A stretch of DNA of 64,000 bases from Paraburkholderia sacchari (lineage in GTDB: Bacteria > Pseudomonadota > Gammaproteobacteria > Burkholderiales > Burkholderiaceae): assembly GCF_000785435.2 (NCBI RefSeq), contig NZ_JTDB02000006.1, positions 124,001 to 188,000 of the forward strand, given 5' to 3'. The number at the start of each line of letters is the position of its first letter. The first letter of the stretch is position 1. Made by a program: the position numbers and the translations under genes. The notes beneath the pieces were generated by a model. That model had not been told where the DNA came from. It worked only from the letters and a program-made list of their open reading frames with translations, and searched no databases. Positions 28,013 to 36,570 of this stretch are shown in pieces.

Positions 28013-29116
28013 TCAGGCGGCCTGCTTCTGCCGCTGCGCTTCCAGCTCGCGCACGAGCGGCAGCACCTTCTCGCCGAAATACTCGACTTCCTCGATGAAA
28101 TGCAGGAAGCCGGTCAGCACGAGATCGACGCCGATCGACTTGAGTTCGACGATGCGCTCCGCAATTTGCTGCGGCGTGCCGATCAGGTTCGTGCGGAAGC
28201 CGTCGTTGTACTGGACGAGATCCTCGAAGGTCGACTTGGCCCAGTTGCCCTCGCCTTCCGGCGACGCCTTGCCGGCTTCCTTGACCGCGTCGCCGAACGC
28301 GTGCACGGCTTCGACGTGTGCGTGCTTGATGATGTCGTCGAGCACGGCCTTCGCTTCCTCTTCCGTGTCGCGCGCGATCACGAAAGCATTCACGCCGATG
28401 CGCACCTGGTGATTATTCTGCGCTGCCTTCGCGCGGATATCGTCGATCTGCGCCTTGAGATTCTCGGGCGTGTTGCCGTTCGTGAAGTACCAATCCGATA
28501 CGCTCGCCGCGTTGTCGCGCGCCGCGCGCGAGCTGCCGCCCTGGAAGATCTCCGGATGGGGCTTCTGCACCGGCTTAGGACTCAACGTGTAGTTGTTGAA
28601 GCGATAGAAGTCGCCCTTGAACGTGAAGTTGTCCTCGGTCCAGATGCCCTTGAGCGCGCGGATGAATTCGTTCGAGCGGCGATATCGCTCGTCGTGTTCG
28701 AGCCACGGCTCGCCAATCCCGGTGAACTCGCCCTTGAACCAGCCGCTGACCACGTTGATCGCAATGCGGCCGTTCGAGATGTGATCGATGGTGGCGATCT
28801 GCTTGGCGACCACGGCCGGATGCCACGGCCCCGGCAGGATCGCCGCGAGCACCTTGAGCTTCGTGGTCGATTGCAGCAGCGCCTGGCTGAACGATACCGA
28901 CTCGTGCTGATACTCGGCGCCATAGCCGGCCGTGAAGCGGATCTGGCTCAACGCGTACTCGAAGCCCGCGCGCTCCGCGGCCTGCGCGAGACGCTGGTTG
29001 TAGTCGAGGCTCCAGTCAGTACGTTGCTCGATCGTGCTGACGACGAGGCCGCCGCTTACGTTCGGCACCCAGTAGGCGAATTTGACGGCGTCGTTGGTGT
29101 GGGAAGTCTGGCTCAT
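28013..29116 (-). CDS. sfnG: dimethylsulfone monooxygenase SfnG
   Basis: A 367-aa LLM-class flavin monooxygenase. The sequence is strongly SfnG-like from the start: VKFAYWVPNVSGGLVVSTIE, then FEYALSQIRFTAGYGAEYQH, VSGWFKGEFTGIGEPWLEHD and GEGNWAKSTFEDLVQYNDGF. SfnG converts dimethyl sulfone to methanesulfinate with FMNH2. The start at 29116 follows a purine-rich GAACCTTC-complement ribosome site. A sigma-54 promoter at 29408 and a deleted FMN reductase lie upstream, and an ABC transporter downstream. Reductant would have to come from the reductase at 21979 or elsewhere. Confidence 0.95.
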   Translation of the reverse strand: MSQTSHTNDAVKFAYWVPNVSGGLVVSTIEQRTDWSLDYNQRLAQAAERAGFEYALSQIRFTAGYGAEYQHESVSFSQALLQSTTKLKVLAAILPGPWHPAVVAKQIATIDHISNGRIAINVVSGWFKGEFTGIGEPWLEHDERYRRSNEFIRALKGIWTEDNFTFKGDFYRFNNYTLSPKPVQKPHPEIFQGGSSRAARDNAASVSDWYFTNGNTPENLKAQIDDIRAKAAQNNHQVRIGVNAFVIARDTEEEAKAVLDDIIKHAHVEAVHAFGDAVKEAGKASPEGEGNWAKSTFEDLVQYNDGFRTNLIGTPQQIAERIVELKSIGVDLVLTGFLHFIEEVEYFGEKVLPLVRELEAQRQKQAA

Positions 29117-29141
29117 TGAAGGTTCCTCGATAACGGTGAAT

Positions 29142-29354
29142 TCAGGCGGCAAGCGCCGCGGTGACGTTTTCCGCGCGTGCACGCAATTGCGGCGTGGCGC
29201 GTTCGACGGAAAGCGCGATGCGGGGCCGCAAGGCCTCGCTCGCGATCTCGTAGCGATCGAAATCGCTTTCTGATGCATAGACGTCGATCGGCAGCGTGCG
29301 CGACGGTCGCTGCAAGCTGCCCGACACTGCCATGATCTTGTGTTTCTTGCTCAT
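29142..29354 (-). pseudogene. FMN reductase (MsuE type) with in-frame internal deletion
   Basis: The 70-residue frame begins MSKKHKIMAVSGSLQRPSRT, the flavin-binding N-terminus of MsuE/SsuE. It then passes directly to LPIDVYASESDFDRYEI and RPRIALSVERATPQL, which align with the C-terminal LPTGVYATPDDFTDYDI segment of the intact reductase at 21979. About 115 residues of the core are missing with the frame preserved. It is probably inactive, but it is still first behind the sigma-54 promoter and may keep sfnG translation coupled. Confidence 0.75.
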
Positions 29355-29407
29355 AAGGATTCCTTCTTGAATCAAGACGTGTTTGAACGGTCCCGTCATG
29401 AGCTAAA

Positions 29408-29423
29408 GGCAAAGACCGTGCCA
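29408..29423 (-). promoter_or_regulatory. sigma-54 promoter for the sfnG operon
   Basis: On the - strand the sequence reads TGGCACGGTCTTTGCC, matching the -24/-12 consensus TGGCACG-N4-TTGC with the correct 10-nt spacing between GG and GC. The predicted transcript starts about 40 nt before ATG 29354. SfnR-type activators encoded at 31015 and 19671 are the obvious regulators. Confidence 0.82.
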
Positions 29424-29555
29424 AATCGCGAGAACCGACCGCTCATGGCAAAACGGCTGGCATAGCAGCGGTTTTCGTCGTCAAGCGGCCTTCCGGGAAG
29501 CGAAACTGCACCTGATAAGCACATCCCGACGACGCTCGGATCGATATGCCGGGAT

Positions 29556-29609
29556 GTGCTGAAGCACCGGCAACAGTGCTGCTTGTTCACTGCTGCCCAC
29601 GCAGCAGTG
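29556..29609. promoter_or_regulatory. paired inverted repeats, candidate SfnR upstream activating sites
   Basis: Two palindromes lie 130-200 nt upstream of the sigma-54 promoter at 29408, the distance expected of enhancers: GTGCT-GA-AGCAC at 29556-29567 and CACTGCTG-CCCACG-CAGCAGTG at 29588-29609. They lie between divergent sfnG and sfnB operons and could serve both. The role is inferred from position and symmetry. Confidence 0.5.
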
Positions 29610-29791
29610 CTGGTTCATCACATGAATGGAACGACGCAAGACGCATGGCTTCGCGTCGCGTTGCTGCTAGCGCAGCAGGCTGATTAGGTTATGAGAATTG
29701 CTTGCTTCTCTCGCCGCCCAAAACCCTCGACACTGTGCTGACCCTGCAGCACGCCCGCGCGTGCGGTGCTGCTTCACCCGAACCCACTGCA

Positions 29792-31014
29792 ATGGCATCC
29801 ATTTCTCTATCGTTGCCGCTGACCGAGACGCCAGAGCCCATCGGGCCCGACCTGCCGGACGCGTCGCCGCTGAGCATCGCCCGGCGTCTTGCCAAACGCT
29901 TCGCGCAAACCGCTGCGGAGCGCGACGCGCGCGGCGGCACGCCGAAAGCGGAACGCGACGCCCTGCGCGCAAGCGGCCTGCTCGCATTGAGCATCCCCAC
30001 CGTGCATGGCGGACTCGGCGCGACCTGGCGCACGACGCTCGACGTCGTGCGCACGCTTGCGCGCGCCGACAGTTCGCTCGCGCACGTGTTCGGCTTCCGT
30101 CACCTGATGCTGGCCACGGTTCGCTTGTTCGGCTCACCCGCGCAATGGCAGGCGCTGTTCGAACAAACTTCGCGGCACCGGTGGTTCTGGGGCAATGCGC
30201 TCAATCCGCTCGACGAACGCACCATTGGCCATGCGCGTGACGCGTGGTTCGAATTCAGCGGGCAGAAGAGCTTCTGCTCGGGCGCACTCGACTCGGAAAT
30301 GCTGATCGTCTGCGCGCGGCACGCGGAAACGCGCGCTTATCTCGTTGCCGCCGTGCCAACCCAGCGAAGCGGCATCTCGATCGCGGACGACTGGAACAAT
30401 TTCGGCCAGCGCCAGACCGACAGCGGCTCGGTCACGCTCGAACAGGTCCGTGTCGAGCACCACGAACTGCTCGCGGACCCGGGTCCCTTCTCGTCGCCGT
30501 TCGCGGGGCTGCGGCCGCTCATCGCGCAACTGATCCTGACGAACATCTACCTCGGCATTGCCGAGGCGGCGTTCGACGATGCGCGTCATTACACGCTCAA
30601 CGAGGCGCGGCCCTGGCCCGCCTCGAAGGTGGCGAGCACCGGCGAGGACCCCTACATCCTGAGCCAGTACGGCGAGTTCTGGCTCGGACTGGAAGCCGCA
30701 CGCGCGCTCGCGGACCGGGCCGCCGCCGGGCTGGACAAGGCATGGTCGCGCGGCACCCGGCTCGCGGCGAACGAACGCGGCGAGGTGGCGCTGACGGTTG
30801 CGAGCGCGAAGGTCGCTGCCGCCCAAACGGGTCACGACATCTGTACCCGCATGTTCGATGTCACCGGTGCTCGCGCGACCCATGGCGAGCTGCGGCTCGA
30901 CCGCCACTGGCGCAATTTGCGCACCCATACGCTGCATGATCCACTCGCCTACAAGATCCGCGAGATCGGCGAGTGGGCGCTCAACCGAACCTATCCCACG
31001 CCGAGCTTCTACTC

Positions 31015-31018
<4 letters not shown>
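29792..31018 (+). CDS. sfnB: SfnB family sulfur acquisition oxidoreductase
   Basis: A 408-aa acyl-CoA dehydrogenase-like flavoprotein, close to the protein at 20778 along its whole length (LRASGLLALSIPTVHGGLG, WFWGNALNPLDERT, FSGQKSFCSGALDSEM, NNFGQRQTDSGS, LDRHWRNLRTHTLHDPLAYK). SfnB belongs to the sulfone-utilisation regulon; its exact reaction is unsettled. The ATG at 29792 begins the conserved part; an upstream in-frame TTG adds an unrelated leader. It overlaps sfnR by 4 nt. I found no well-spaced sigma-54 box directly upstream. Confidence 0.9.
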
Positions 31019-32114
<1,096 letters not shown>

Positions 32115-32115
<1 letters not shown>

Positions 32116-32135
32116 CGCCGTCCGCTGGACGGCGC
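32115..32135. terminator. strong hairpin between convergent sfnR and flavoprotein genes
   Basis: A perfect 9-bp stem GCGCCGTCC/GGACGGCGC with a 3-nt loop begins at the last base of the sfnR stop codon. No U-tract follows on either strand, so it may be a weak or Rho-assisted terminator, or an mRNA 3' stabilising hairpin. Confidence 0.5.
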
Positions 32136-32148
32136 AGCACTGCCTCGC

Positions 32149-33417
32149 TCAGGCCGCCTTCTGCGCCACCGCGGGACCGGCGCCGATCGCCCAGACATAG
32201 GGCGGCTCGGTGCCGTTGATTTCGCGGTCGCCAACGATGCGCTCCTTGAACACGACCGGATTATGCGAGGCCGCCGTGCGGGCGTTGCGCCAGTGGCGGT
32301 CGAGACGCTTCTGCTCGCTCGTGCCCGATGCGCCGAGCGCGTTGAACAGCAGCGTGGTCGCGCGCAGCACGAGATCGGCAATCGCGCTCTGGCCGCGCGC
32401 GGAGTCCAGTTCGGCGTCGACATTCGCAGCATGTTCGGCCTGCTCGTTGCCGCCGAAACGCGCTTCATACGCGCGCTGTGAAGCCTGCGCCGCGCGCACG
32501 GCCGCGGCCTCGGCCGCGAATACGAGCGACGAGACCTGCCCCACGACCTGTTGAATCTGCGCGTCCTGCGCGAAGGACGGAGCATTGCCGTGGCTGAAGA
32601 TGCGCCGGCGCAAACGCACCTCCTGCGAGATGTCCCGCAGCGCGGCGCGACCCGTGCCCACGAGCACGGCCAGCAGCACTAGCTGGTAGAACGCGGTCTG
32701 ATATTTGAAGCGCGTCGAAAAATCGATGATGTCGATCTCGTCCACCTCGGCCGACACGAACGTGGTCGTACCGCTGCCCGTTGTACGCTGGCCGAAACCG
32801 TCCCAGTCGTCGCGATGCGTCACGCCGGGCTGCCTTGCCCGTACGGCCGCGATGACGTCTTCGCCCGTGTCATCGCGACGCGCAAATACATCAATCCAGT
32901 CGGCGAAGATGCTGCCCGTACTGTAGTACTTCTCGCCGTTGACGACCCAGCGTTCGCCGTCACGCGACACGCGAGTGATCACATCGCCGATCTCTACGCT
33001 GCCGACCTCGGTCCAGGCATTGCCGACCAGTTCGCCCGCTACGAAGCGCTTGAACCAGACATCGCGAGCCGGCCCCGGCTCGGCATTGAGCCGATCCTCC
33101 ACGAACGCGAAGTGGCCGCGCAGCGCCTGTGGGAGGTTCGAGTCCGCCTCGGCCAGTTCGATGAGAAGTTCAATCAACTGCGGCAGTGAAGCCCCCGCGC
33201 CACCAAGCTCGAGCGGCACACGCACCGCGCCGAACCCAGCGGCCTTGAGCCATTCGATCTGTTCATGAGGCAGCCTGCGATCCCTTTCACGTTCCAGAAC
33301 CCCCTCCGCAATGCGAGCGAAGATAGGCCGAAACCTTGAGGCAAGGCGCTCGTAATCCGTACCGAGAGATAAAGCGGGCGTAACGGTCCCCGTGCTGGCG
33401 AGATTCAAAGCGGTCAT
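32149..33417 (-). CDS. DszC/SfnB-like acyl-CoA dehydrogenase family monooxygenase
   Basis: A 422-aa flavoprotein, more divergent from the SfnB proteins than they are from each other. VRVPLELGGAGASLPQ, VNGEKYYSTGSIFADW, DGFGQRTTGSGTTTF and LDRHWRNARTAASHNPVVFK place it with flavin-dependent monooxygenases such as DszC. It is transcribed alone from its own sigma-54 promoter at 33479, convergent with sfnR. An organosulfur substrate is likely but unspecified. It would use FMNH2 from a separate reductase. Confidence 0.88.
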   Translation of the reverse strand: MTALNLASTGTVTPALSLGTDYERLASRFRPIFARIAEGVLERERDRRLPHEQIEWLKAAGFGAVRVPLELGGAGASLPQLIELLIELAEADSNLPQALRGHFAFVEDRLNAEPGPARDVWFKRFVAGELVGNAWTEVGSVEIGDVITRVSRDGERWVVNGEKYYSTGSIFADWIDVFARRDDTGEDVIAAVRARQPGVTHRDDWDGFGQRTTGSGTTTFVSAEVDEIDIIDFSTRFKYQTAFYQLVLLAVLVGTGRAALRDISQEVRLRRRIFSHGNAPSFAQDAQIQQVVGQVSSLVFAAEAAAVRAAQASQRAYEARFGGNEQAEHAANVDAELDSARGQSAIADLVLRATTLLFNALGASGTSEQKRLDRHWRNARTAASHNPVVFKERIVGDREINGTEPPYVWAIGAGPAVAQKAA

Positions 33418-33478
33418 ATGTGCTCCAGATATCAGCTTGATTGGCGGCTCGCGATCGAGCTCGTTCTTTATCTATTAA

Positions 33479-33493
33479 GCAGAAGCCATGCCA
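33479..33493 (-). promoter_or_regulatory. sigma-54 promoter for the flavoprotein gene at 32149-33417
   Basis: On the - strand TGGCATGGCTTCTGC matches TGGCAYG-N4-YTGC with the required 10 nt between GG and GC. The start codon lies about 50 nt downstream of the predicted start site. A TGCTG-GCT-CAGCA inverted repeat at 33546-33558 lies a short distance upstream and may bind an SfnR-type activator. Confidence 0.75.
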
Positions 33494-33926
33494 ATCGTCC
33501 GTTGGAGAGCAGGCGTGCACGTGGCCAGTCAGCCGCCGCCCAGGCTGCTGGCTCAGCAACACCTGGCTGCTGATTCACTGCCCGATGTCCAGCAGTGCGA
33601 GGGGCGACACGTGTCGCTATGCGCGTCTGAGCGAGGGGAATCGCAGTGATGATAAGCAACCCAAAACAAATGCGTCAGTCATAGATGGGCGCACTTCTAT
33701 ACTCGTCGCGTCGAGTGGCCGCGTACCCGGCCCGGCTCCTGATCCACGTGCGCGCCGATCGCCGTATTCCTTCGTGGCGTGTCCGTTATGTCATATCCGT
33801 CGTTATATTCCACCCGGGCATATGCATAGCGAATGTGTCTGTTTGGCAGTCACATTCGCAGCCAGTAGAATCCGTCGACTCACCTTTGATGCCGCCAACG
33901 AAACGCTCACCGAGAATATTTCAATC
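33494..33926. promoter_or_regulatory. divergent control region: inverted repeat and ATAAGCAA box
   Basis: No gene is seen in these 433 nt. They carry the TGCTG/CAGCA inverted repeat at 33546-33558 and, on the + strand, ATAAGCAA at 33652-33659 upstream of the cystine-type transporter. The same octamer occurs on the - strand before the encapsulin shell gene (39513-39520) and before the SfnB-like operon at 45774. This suggests a shared sulfur regulator. Confidence 0.4.
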
Positions 33927-34706
33927 ATGAAAGTCATCCGCTCCGCTCTTCTTGCCGCCCTGCTATCGGTCGTTGCCGCGGCGCCAGCCCTTGCTGCCGA
34001 CGAGCTCGCGCAGGTCAAGTCGTCCGGCGTGTTCCGTGTCGGCACTGAAGGCACCTACGCGCCGTTCACTTACCACGACGAAGCGGGCAAGCTGACCGGC
34101 TTCGACGTCGATATCGCCACAGCGATCGCACATCGGCTTGGCGTGAAGCCGCAGTTCGTCGAAGGCAAGTGGGATGGCCTGATCGCCGGCCTCGACGTCA
34201 ATCGCTACGACGCCGTGATCAACGAGGTTTCGATCACCGACGCGCGCAAGGTCAAGTATGATTTTTCGACGCCGTATATCTCGACGCATGCCGTTCTGAT
34301 CGTGCGCTCGGACAACACGAACATTCATTCCTTCGACGACCTGAAGGGCAAGAAGTCCGCCAACACGCTGACCAGCAACTTCGGCAAGCTCGCCGCGTCG
34401 CATGGTGCTGACGTCGTGCCGGTTCAGGGCTTTAACGAATCGATCGATCTGCTGACATCGGGCCGCGTCGACGCGACCGTCAACGACTCGCTCTCGTTCC
34501 TCGACTTCCAGAAGCACAAGCCGGACGCGAAGCTCAAGATCGCCGCCATCGACACGTCTTCCGACGACGATCAGTCGGGCGTGCTGCTGCGCAAGGGCAA
34601 CCCCGAACTGGTCAAGGCCGTCAACAAGGCGCTCGCCGACATCAAGGCCGACGGCACCTACGCGAAAATCTCGCAAAAGTATTTCGGCAAAGACGTTTCA
34701 CAATAA
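33927..34706 (+). CDS. tcyJ: cystine-type ABC transporter substrate-binding protein
   Basis: A 259-aa secreted binding protein (signal peptide to ALAADEL). SGVFRVGTEGTYAPFTYHDE, KLTGFDVDIATAIAHRLGV and VEGKWDGLIAGLDVNRYDAVIN are typical of FliY/TcyJ cystine-binding proteins. It starts an operon with a permease and an ATPase. I start at ATG 33927; the upstream open frame has no homology. Cystine uptake fits the sulfur context, though related polar amino-acid binding proteins cannot be excluded. Confidence 0.88.
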   Translation: MKVIRSALLAALLSVVAAAPALAADELAQVKSSGVFRVGTEGTYAPFTYHDEAGKLTGFDVDIATAIAHRLGVKPQFVEGKWDGLIAGLDVNRYDAVINEVSITDARKVKYDFSTPYISTHAVLIVRSDNTNIHSFDDLKGKKSANTLTSNFGKLAASHGADVVPVQGFNESIDLLTSGRVDATVNDSLSFLDFQKHKPDAKLKIAAIDTSSDDDQSGVLLRKGNPELVKAVNKALADIKADGTYAKISQKYFGKDVSQ

Positions 34707-34716
34707 GGCGAACTGA

Positions 34717-35397
34717 ATGATGCCGCCATGGCTGCATTTGATGGTGCAATCGTTGTGGCCACTGCTTTACGCGGGACTGGTCTTTACGGTCCCGCTCACG
34801 CTGGCTTCGTTTGCGATCGGCATGGTGCTCGCGTTTGTCGCGGCACTCGTGCGCCTCTTCGGACAACGCTGGGCCGTCGCGGCCGTGCGTTTCTATATCT
34901 GGCTCTTTCGCGGCTCGCCGCTGCTCGTGCAGCTGTTCGTCATCTTCTACGGCTTGCCCAACGTGGGCATCGTGCTCGATCCGTTGACGGCAGCGATCAT
35001 CGGCTTTTCTCTCAACGTCGGCGCCTATAACGCGGAAGTCATTCGCGGCGTAATCGAGTCGATCCCGCGCGGTCAGTGGGAAGCCGCCTATTCGATGAAC
35101 ATGACGCGCGCGCAGGCGCTGCGCCGCGCCATCCTGCCGCAAGCGATCCGCGTGGCGTTGCCCGCGCTCTCGAACTCGTTCATCTCGCTCGTGAAGGACA
35201 CATCCCTCGCGGCCGTTCTGACCGTGCCGGAAATCTTCCAGGCTGCACAACGCATCGCCGCCGTGACCTACGAACCCCTGATTCTCTATACCGAGGCCGC
35301 CCTGATCTATCTCGTGTTCAGCTCCGTGCTCTCGCAGGCTCAAGGGCGCCTCGAGGCGCGCTATGGCCGCCATGCCTCGTTCTCGGCGGGACGCTGA
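34717..35397 (+). CDS. tcyL: cystine-type ABC transporter permease
   Basis: A 226-aa HisM/YecS-type permease with four to five membrane segments. FRGSPLLVQLFVIFYGLPN and the coupling loop GQWEAAYSMNMTRAQALRRA are diagnostic, and KDTSLAAVLTVPEIF follows near the C-terminus. It sits 10 nt after the binding-protein stop and overlaps the ATPase gene by 1 nt. Confidence 0.91.
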   Translation: MMPPWLHLMVQSLWPLLYAGLVFTVPLTLASFAIGMVLAFVAALVRLFGQRWAVAAVRFYIWLFRGSPLLVQLFVIFYGLPNVGIVLDPLTAAIIGFSLNVGAYNAEVIRGVIESIPRGQWEAAYSMNMTRAQALRRAILPQAIRVALPALSNSFISLVKDTSLAAVLTVPEIFQAAQRIAAVTYEPLILYTEAALIYLVFSSVLSQAQGRLEARYGRHASFSAGR

Positions 35398-36155
35398 TGA
35401 TCCGCATTGAAAGTGTCCACAAGTCGTTCGGTGACCACGAGGTGCTCGCGGCCATCGACCTGACGCTCAAAGCGGGCAGCGTGACCGCGCTCATCGGGCC
35501 GTCGGGCAGTGGCAAGAGCACGCTGCTTCGCTGCATCAATCTGCTCGAAATGCCCGACTCCGGCACGCTGAGCGTGGGCGACGCGCGCGTCGAATTCGGC
35601 CTGGGCCGGCAGCTTCCTCACGCCGAAATCGCATCGGTGCGCCGCCATACCGGCATGGTGTTCCAGAACTTCCAGTTGTTCCCCCACCTGAGCGTCATCG
35701 AGAACGTGATGGAAGGCCTCTTCACGGTCCTGAAATGGGAAAAGGAACGGGCGCGCGAGCGCGCCGCCGCGCTGCTCGCCAAAGTGGGCATTGCCCAGAA
35801 GGCCGACGCGTGGCCGTCCGCGCTGTCGGGCGGTCAGCAGCAACGCGTGGCGATTGCGCGCGCGCTTGCGCCCTCGCCCCAGGTGCTGCTCTGCGACGAG
35901 CCGACTTCGGCGCTCGACCCCGAACTCTCCGCCGAAGTGGTTGACGTGCTGAGGCAGCTCGCGCTGGAGGGTACGACCATGCTGATGGCAACGCACGACT
36001 TGCGGCTCGCGGCTTCCGTGGCGCACGACGCTGTTTTCCTCAAGGACGGCGCGATCGTTGAAGCCGGCCCGTCGCATGAAATCTTCGCGCGTCCGCGCGA
36101 TGCACGCACGGCGCGCTTCGTGTCCACGCTCACCCAGGCGCTGCCCTCGTTCTAA
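35397..36155 (+). CDS. tcyN: cystine-type ABC transporter ATP-binding protein
   Basis: A 252-aa polar amino-acid ATPase: Walker A GPSGSGKSTLLRC, Q-loop VFQNFQLFPHLSV, signature LSGGQQQRVAIARAL, Walker B VLLCDEPTSALDPEL. The ATG at 35397 shares a base with the permease stop (TGATG). A hairpin with an oligo-T run on the opposite strand follows the gene. Confidence 0.92.
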   Translation: MIRIESVHKSFGDHEVLAAIDLTLKAGSVTALIGPSGSGKSTLLRCINLLEMPDSGTLSVGDARVEFGLGRQLPHAEIASVRRHTGMVFQNFQLFPHLSVIENVMEGLFTVLKWEKERARERAAALLAKVGIAQKADAWPSALSGGQQQRVAIARALAPSPQVLLCDEPTSALDPELSAEVVDVLRQLALEGTTMLMATHDLRLAASVAHDAVFLKDGAIVEAGPSHEIFARPRDARTARFVSTLTQALPSF

Positions 36156-36163
36156 GCCCACAT

Positions 36164-36186
36164 AAAAAGCGCCGCAGCCGCGGCGC
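36164..36186 (-). terminator. intrinsic terminator for - strand transcripts
   Basis: Reading the - strand, a 7-bp GC-only stem GCGCCGC/GCGGCGC with a 4-nt loop is followed by TTTTT. It would stop transcription coming from the monooxygenase remnant and the encapsulin operon before it enters the cystine transporter genes. Confidence 0.65.
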
Positions 36187-36197
36187 GCTCAAGCGGC

Positions 36198-36360
36198 TCA
36201 ATGCACCTTGGGCAAACCGTGCTGCCCGCTTTCACCAGCCATTGCACCATCTCGTCTGCGATCGAGCGCGGCGTGCCGACCATTTGCAGGCGCGAGTAAC
36301 CACCCACGCGCTGCGCGAGCTGGCGAATCGTAAAGCCCTCGTCGCGGGCCCAGGCCGAAT
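36198..36360 (-). pseudogene. LLM-class monooxygenase (NtaA/SnaA type), C-terminal scrap
   Basis: A stretch of about 45 residues, WARDEGFTIRQLAQRVGG and LQMVGTPRSIADEMVQWL, matches the C-terminal part of NtaA/SnaA/DmoA-type monooxygenases. The following GQHGLPKVH-like sequence is in another frame, showing a frameshift. No start, FMN-binding part or other domain is left. It is another sign of gene turnover in this sulfur region. Confidence 0.6.
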
Positions 36361-36570
36361 GCGAGTGCGGATGGAAAGCCCAGTATAGGAAACCCGCCCC
36401 GCGCTCCAATAACGAATTGGCTGATGGATATCTCGCGGACCCGGCTCTGAATATGGCGGTTGCGCGGCTCGTGGATTTCGGACGCGGCGATGGAAGGGAT
36501 GAGTGCGCGAGCCGCAGGGCGACTCGCGCGATAACGAGAAATCGCGGGGCACGTGGCCCCCGCGAATCTA
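36361..36570. other. intergenic stretch, no gene recognised
   Basis: No recognisable gene between the monooxygenase scrap and the end of the cysteine desulfurase gene. A GCGGGGGCCACGTGCCCCGCG-like inverted repeat (CGCGGGG/CCCCCGCG) near 36543-36566 could act as a terminator hairpin for the encapsulin operon, though without a clear U-tract. Confidence 0.35.

Noticed and set aside
29671..29690. GGTTATGAGAATTGC upstream of sfnB as a sigma-54 promoter
   Set aside because: The GG to GC distance is 11 nt instead of 10 and the -24 element is poor (TAGG), so it does not meet the consensus.
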